From NCBI RefSeq assembly GCF_004118635.1, contig NZ_SDGU01000057.1, forward strand, positions 1-33,581: 33,581 nt of DNA. The letters run 5' to 3'. The notes under the pieces were generated by a model, which had not been told where the DNA came from, ran no database searches, and saw only the letters and a list, made by a program, of their open reading frames with translations. Shown one piece after another: positions 32,010 to 33,581 of this stretch; within the stretch, counting starts at the first letter, position 1; the number at the start of each line of letters is the position of its first letter. The stretch comes from Chlorobaculum sp. 24CR. Its GTDB lineage: Bacteria; Bacteroidota; Chlorobiia; Chlorobiales; Chlorobiaceae. The position numbers and the translations under genes were made by a program.

Positions 32010-32467
32010 CAGCGGAACCTCTCGGAACGCTGTCCGGCGGCAAGCTTGCCCCCGTGATGGCCAAGCAGCACGACCGTGGGCAGCATCGCGAACAGCGCGG
32101 CGGCATACATCCAGGCGAGCGGGCCGCCCTCCTGCATCACGCCGGGCACGGCGACGCGGATCGAAACGGCGAGTACGCACAGCACGGAGAGCAGGATCGA
32201 GAGCCTGATCTTCTTCTGGAACACCGGAGCCTTCGCCCCCTTGTACTTTGTTTTCCAGTCGCGTATGCCGGAATAAAAGGAGAACGGCACGGCGAGCAGC
32301 ACGACAACGAGCAGATGAATCACCGTGCGCTCGTAAAAGGGATTGCCGGTCGGCAGAAACAGCAGCAGGTAGAGGACGGCCACAGGAATCACCCCGTTGC
32401 TGAAATGAGCCGCCACGGGATGGAGCATGAAGCTCTGCTTCATCTCTTTGATAAACTTGAGGGGCAT
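32009..32467 (-). CDS. DUF2231-like four-helix membrane protein
   Basis: A 152-residue inner-membrane protein with four hydrophobic segments (about residues 20-38, 47-65, 87-105 and 115-135). HPVAAHFSNGVIPVAVLYLL after a short basic start and a late GHHGGKLA recall DUF2231, a family of small possibly haem-binding membrane proteins; paired His residues at both ends would suit haem ligation, but this is inferred. ATG 32467 is used; a TTG two codons upstream is also in frame. It is coupled to the GNAT gene. Confidence 0.7.
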   Translation of the reverse strand: MPLKFIKEMKQSFMLHPVAAHFSNGVIPVAVLYLLLFLPTGNPFYERTVIHLLVVVLLAVPFSFYSGIRDWKTKYKGAKAPVFQKKIRLSILLSVLCVLAVSIRVAVPGVMQEGGPLAWMYAAALFAMLPTVVLLGHHGGKLAAGQRSERFR

Positions 32468-32473
32468 GGGCAA

Positions 32474-32610
32474 AAAAAGTAATGCGGTTTACAGATTGTA
32501 CGGAACGTCTCTGTAAAAATGTACACGCCAACCGGCTACCTTGCAAGCGCGGCGCGGGAAATGACGGGCTGATTGCAAGGCTCATGGGGAGGAGAGCAGC
32601 GTTTCAGCGT
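32474..32610. other. Gap between cas6 and the DUF2231-like gene
   Basis: About 140 bases with no ORF and no CRISPR repeat. TTGCAAG occurs twice, 38 bases apart (about 32540 and 32574), as a direct repeat of unknown meaning. Confidence 0.3.
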
Positions 32611-33423
32611 TCACAAGCCACTGGCGTGATAGGTGTCGAGCTTCACCATGCCGAAGCCCTGCGAGTTCCTTTCGCCGAAGCCGCAATCGTAGCCGATTTC
32701 CATCAACGCAGGCGGCGCTTCGAGCCGGAAGGGGGCGAGCGTACCTTTCACCATGGTTTCGTCGGGGTTCCCCTCTTTGACGGAAACAAGCTTCTGCACT
32801 CGCCCCTGCCGTCGTTCGAGGTATTCGTTGTCGAGCGTGAAGCGACAACAGGTTTCAGTCGCGGGATATGGCTTGCCGTGCAACGCTTCATACTTTCGGG
32901 CAAGATTCGCAACAAGTTTTTGCTCGAACTCCTCGTCGCCTGGAAAAAGAAACTGCATATATCGATCGTTATCGTTTTTCGTGCTGCACACAAGCGGCGA
33001 GAGCGCAACAAAACGCATGTCAGCCGTGAATTGAGGGGGATCGAGTCGCCTCACCGTTTCAACACGAAACTGCTCTTGCCCCACCCGCACTATCGGCTGA
33101 TGCAAAAGCCCGATGACAAGATGTTCGATGAACTCACTTTTCGGGGAGGAAACAGTAAACTGCAACAGACGTTCACGGGTACTCATGGTACCATCATCCC
33201 GATAATGCCATTTGCGGCCTTTCCCGACCACAGAGAGCGGAGAAAACGTAAAAAGCTTGAACGCCCGGTTTCGCAACACATAACCCTGCTCATGCAACCG
33301 CTCGGCATAGTCACTGGAACTTTGATCGACGATATTATAGATAAGAGAGGAGAGCTGATGGAAACAGTTTACCGGCAGGGTGATTGACGGCTTGCGGTGT
33401 GACAGTGTTAGGTTTATGCGCAT
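32611..33423 (-). CDS. cas6: CRISPR-associated endoribonuclease Cas6, solitary
   Basis: A 270-residue Cas6, the RAMP-fold nuclease that cuts pre-crRNA within the CRISPR repeat. Recognisable are the N-terminal LPVNCFHQLSSLIYNIV, the RAFKLFTFSPL strand near residue 53, the late MVKGTLAPFRLEAPPALM and the C-terminal glycine-rich loop GFGERNSQGFGMV near 249-261, the family hallmark. A His near residue 44 (LHEQGY) lies where the general base of many Cas6 proteins is found. No other cas gene and no CRISPR array is in the window; the gene starts 75 bp from the repeat that ends the window. Its partners may lie beyond that repeat, or it may be an orphan acting on an array elsewhere. Confidence 0.9.
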   Translation of the reverse strand: MRINLTLSHRKPSITLPVNCFHQLSSLIYNIVDQSSSDYAERLHEQGYVLRNRAFKLFTFSPLSVVGKGRKWHYRDDGTMSTRERLLQFTVSSPKSEFIEHLVIGLLHQPIVRVGQEQFRVETVRRLDPPQFTADMRFVALSPLVCSTKNDNDRYMQFLFPGDEEFEQKLVANLARKYEALHGKPYPATETCCRFTLDNEYLERRQGRVQKLVSVKEGNPDETMVKGTLAPFRLEAPPALMEIGYDCGFGERNSQGFGMVKLDTYHASGL

Positions 33424-33497
33424 ACAATAATATTTATTTATTTATCATTTCAATGTTCCGTCAGCATTAAATTCAGTTGAAAACGAATATTTTTTTA

Positions 33498-33581
33498 AAT
33501 CTCTATGGGATATATTCCCCGAAGCTCTGCTTCGTTAAAGATAAAAGTGTAATAATTGAGCACATATATTCATAAAAGTCA
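33498..33581 (-). repeat. Right copy of the 84-bp inverted repeat
   Basis: Exact reverse complement of 8-91, running to the last base of the window. The hairpins lie at 33507-33519 and 33520-33534. The element edge is at 33498, just upstream of cas6. The two copies have the same end facing inward, so elements of opposite orientation flank the 33-kb segment. Confidence 0.85.

Noticed and set aside
32482-33387. A 301-codon plus-strand frame opposite cas6
   Set aside because: Cas6 on the minus strand has the glycine-rich loop and other family segments; the plus frame has none.

Overview
The window looks like a chromosomal contig from a green sulfur bacterium (Chlorobiaceae, most like Chlorobaculum). 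The evidence is two tandem 62-residue Chlorobium-type 2[4Fe-4S] ferredoxins, a SecA with the long nucleotide-binding-domain insert I associate with Chlorobi/Bacteroidetes, a GC-rich coding style, weak or absent Shine-Dalgarno sites in front of many genes, and an Hdr-type electron-transfer operon with no hydrogenase. This assignment is inferred from protein character; no database search was possible. The sequence begins and ends in the same 84-bp segment in opposite orientation, so the piece is probably bounded by two copies of a repeat.

Layout. 1-2.3 kb: three small leftward genes (DUF4405 membrane protein, DUF1648 membrane protein, exported hypothetical). 2.3-9.4 kb: rightward housekeeping genes secA, purL and nnr. 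9.5-11.4 kb: leftward class I aminotransferase and mscL with a zinc-ribbon tail. 11.6-18.7 kb: a six-gene operon (HdrC-HdrB fusion, HdrA, MvhD/FlxD, and FlxC-, FlxB- and FlxA-like proteins) predicted to form a cytoplasmic, flavin-based electron-bifurcating NAD(P)H/ferredoxin/disulfide enzyme. 18.7-20.9 kb: an AT-rich accessory island with an ABC-type AAA ATPase overlapping a DUF4276 TOPRIM-like gene, followed by the broken 5' end of a TIR-domain gene. 21.1-27.7 kb: housekeeping again (pth, alpha/beta hydrolase, SpoU methyltransferase, hisC, an ECF-sigma-like protein, hldD, phoH, two ferredoxins). 27.9-33.4 kb: mostly leftward genes (Dabb protein, a multiply frameshifted thioesterase, a DD-carboxypeptidase, a solitary Phd/YefM antitoxin, a LysE exporter, a GNAT acetyltransferase, a DUF2231-like membrane protein and a solitary cas6).

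How the parts fit. The Hdr/Flx operon and the two ferredoxins probably serve one redox economy: the complex would connect NAD(P)H, low-potential ferredoxin and a thiol/disulfide couple, and the ferredoxins are the natural low-potential carriers in this phylum. The ATPase-DUF4276 pair, the TIR fragment, the solitary antitoxin and the solitary cas6 are remnants or members of defence systems, which points to turnover of accessory DNA at these loci.

Intergenic DNA is unusually structured. Five gaps carry degenerate arrays with an exact 9-bp period built on a GTCC/GGAC core. Four of the five also carry a 7-bp-period AATTCAT repeat, and two of those reach into stop codons. I saw no rRNA, tRNA, riboswitch or CRISPR array.
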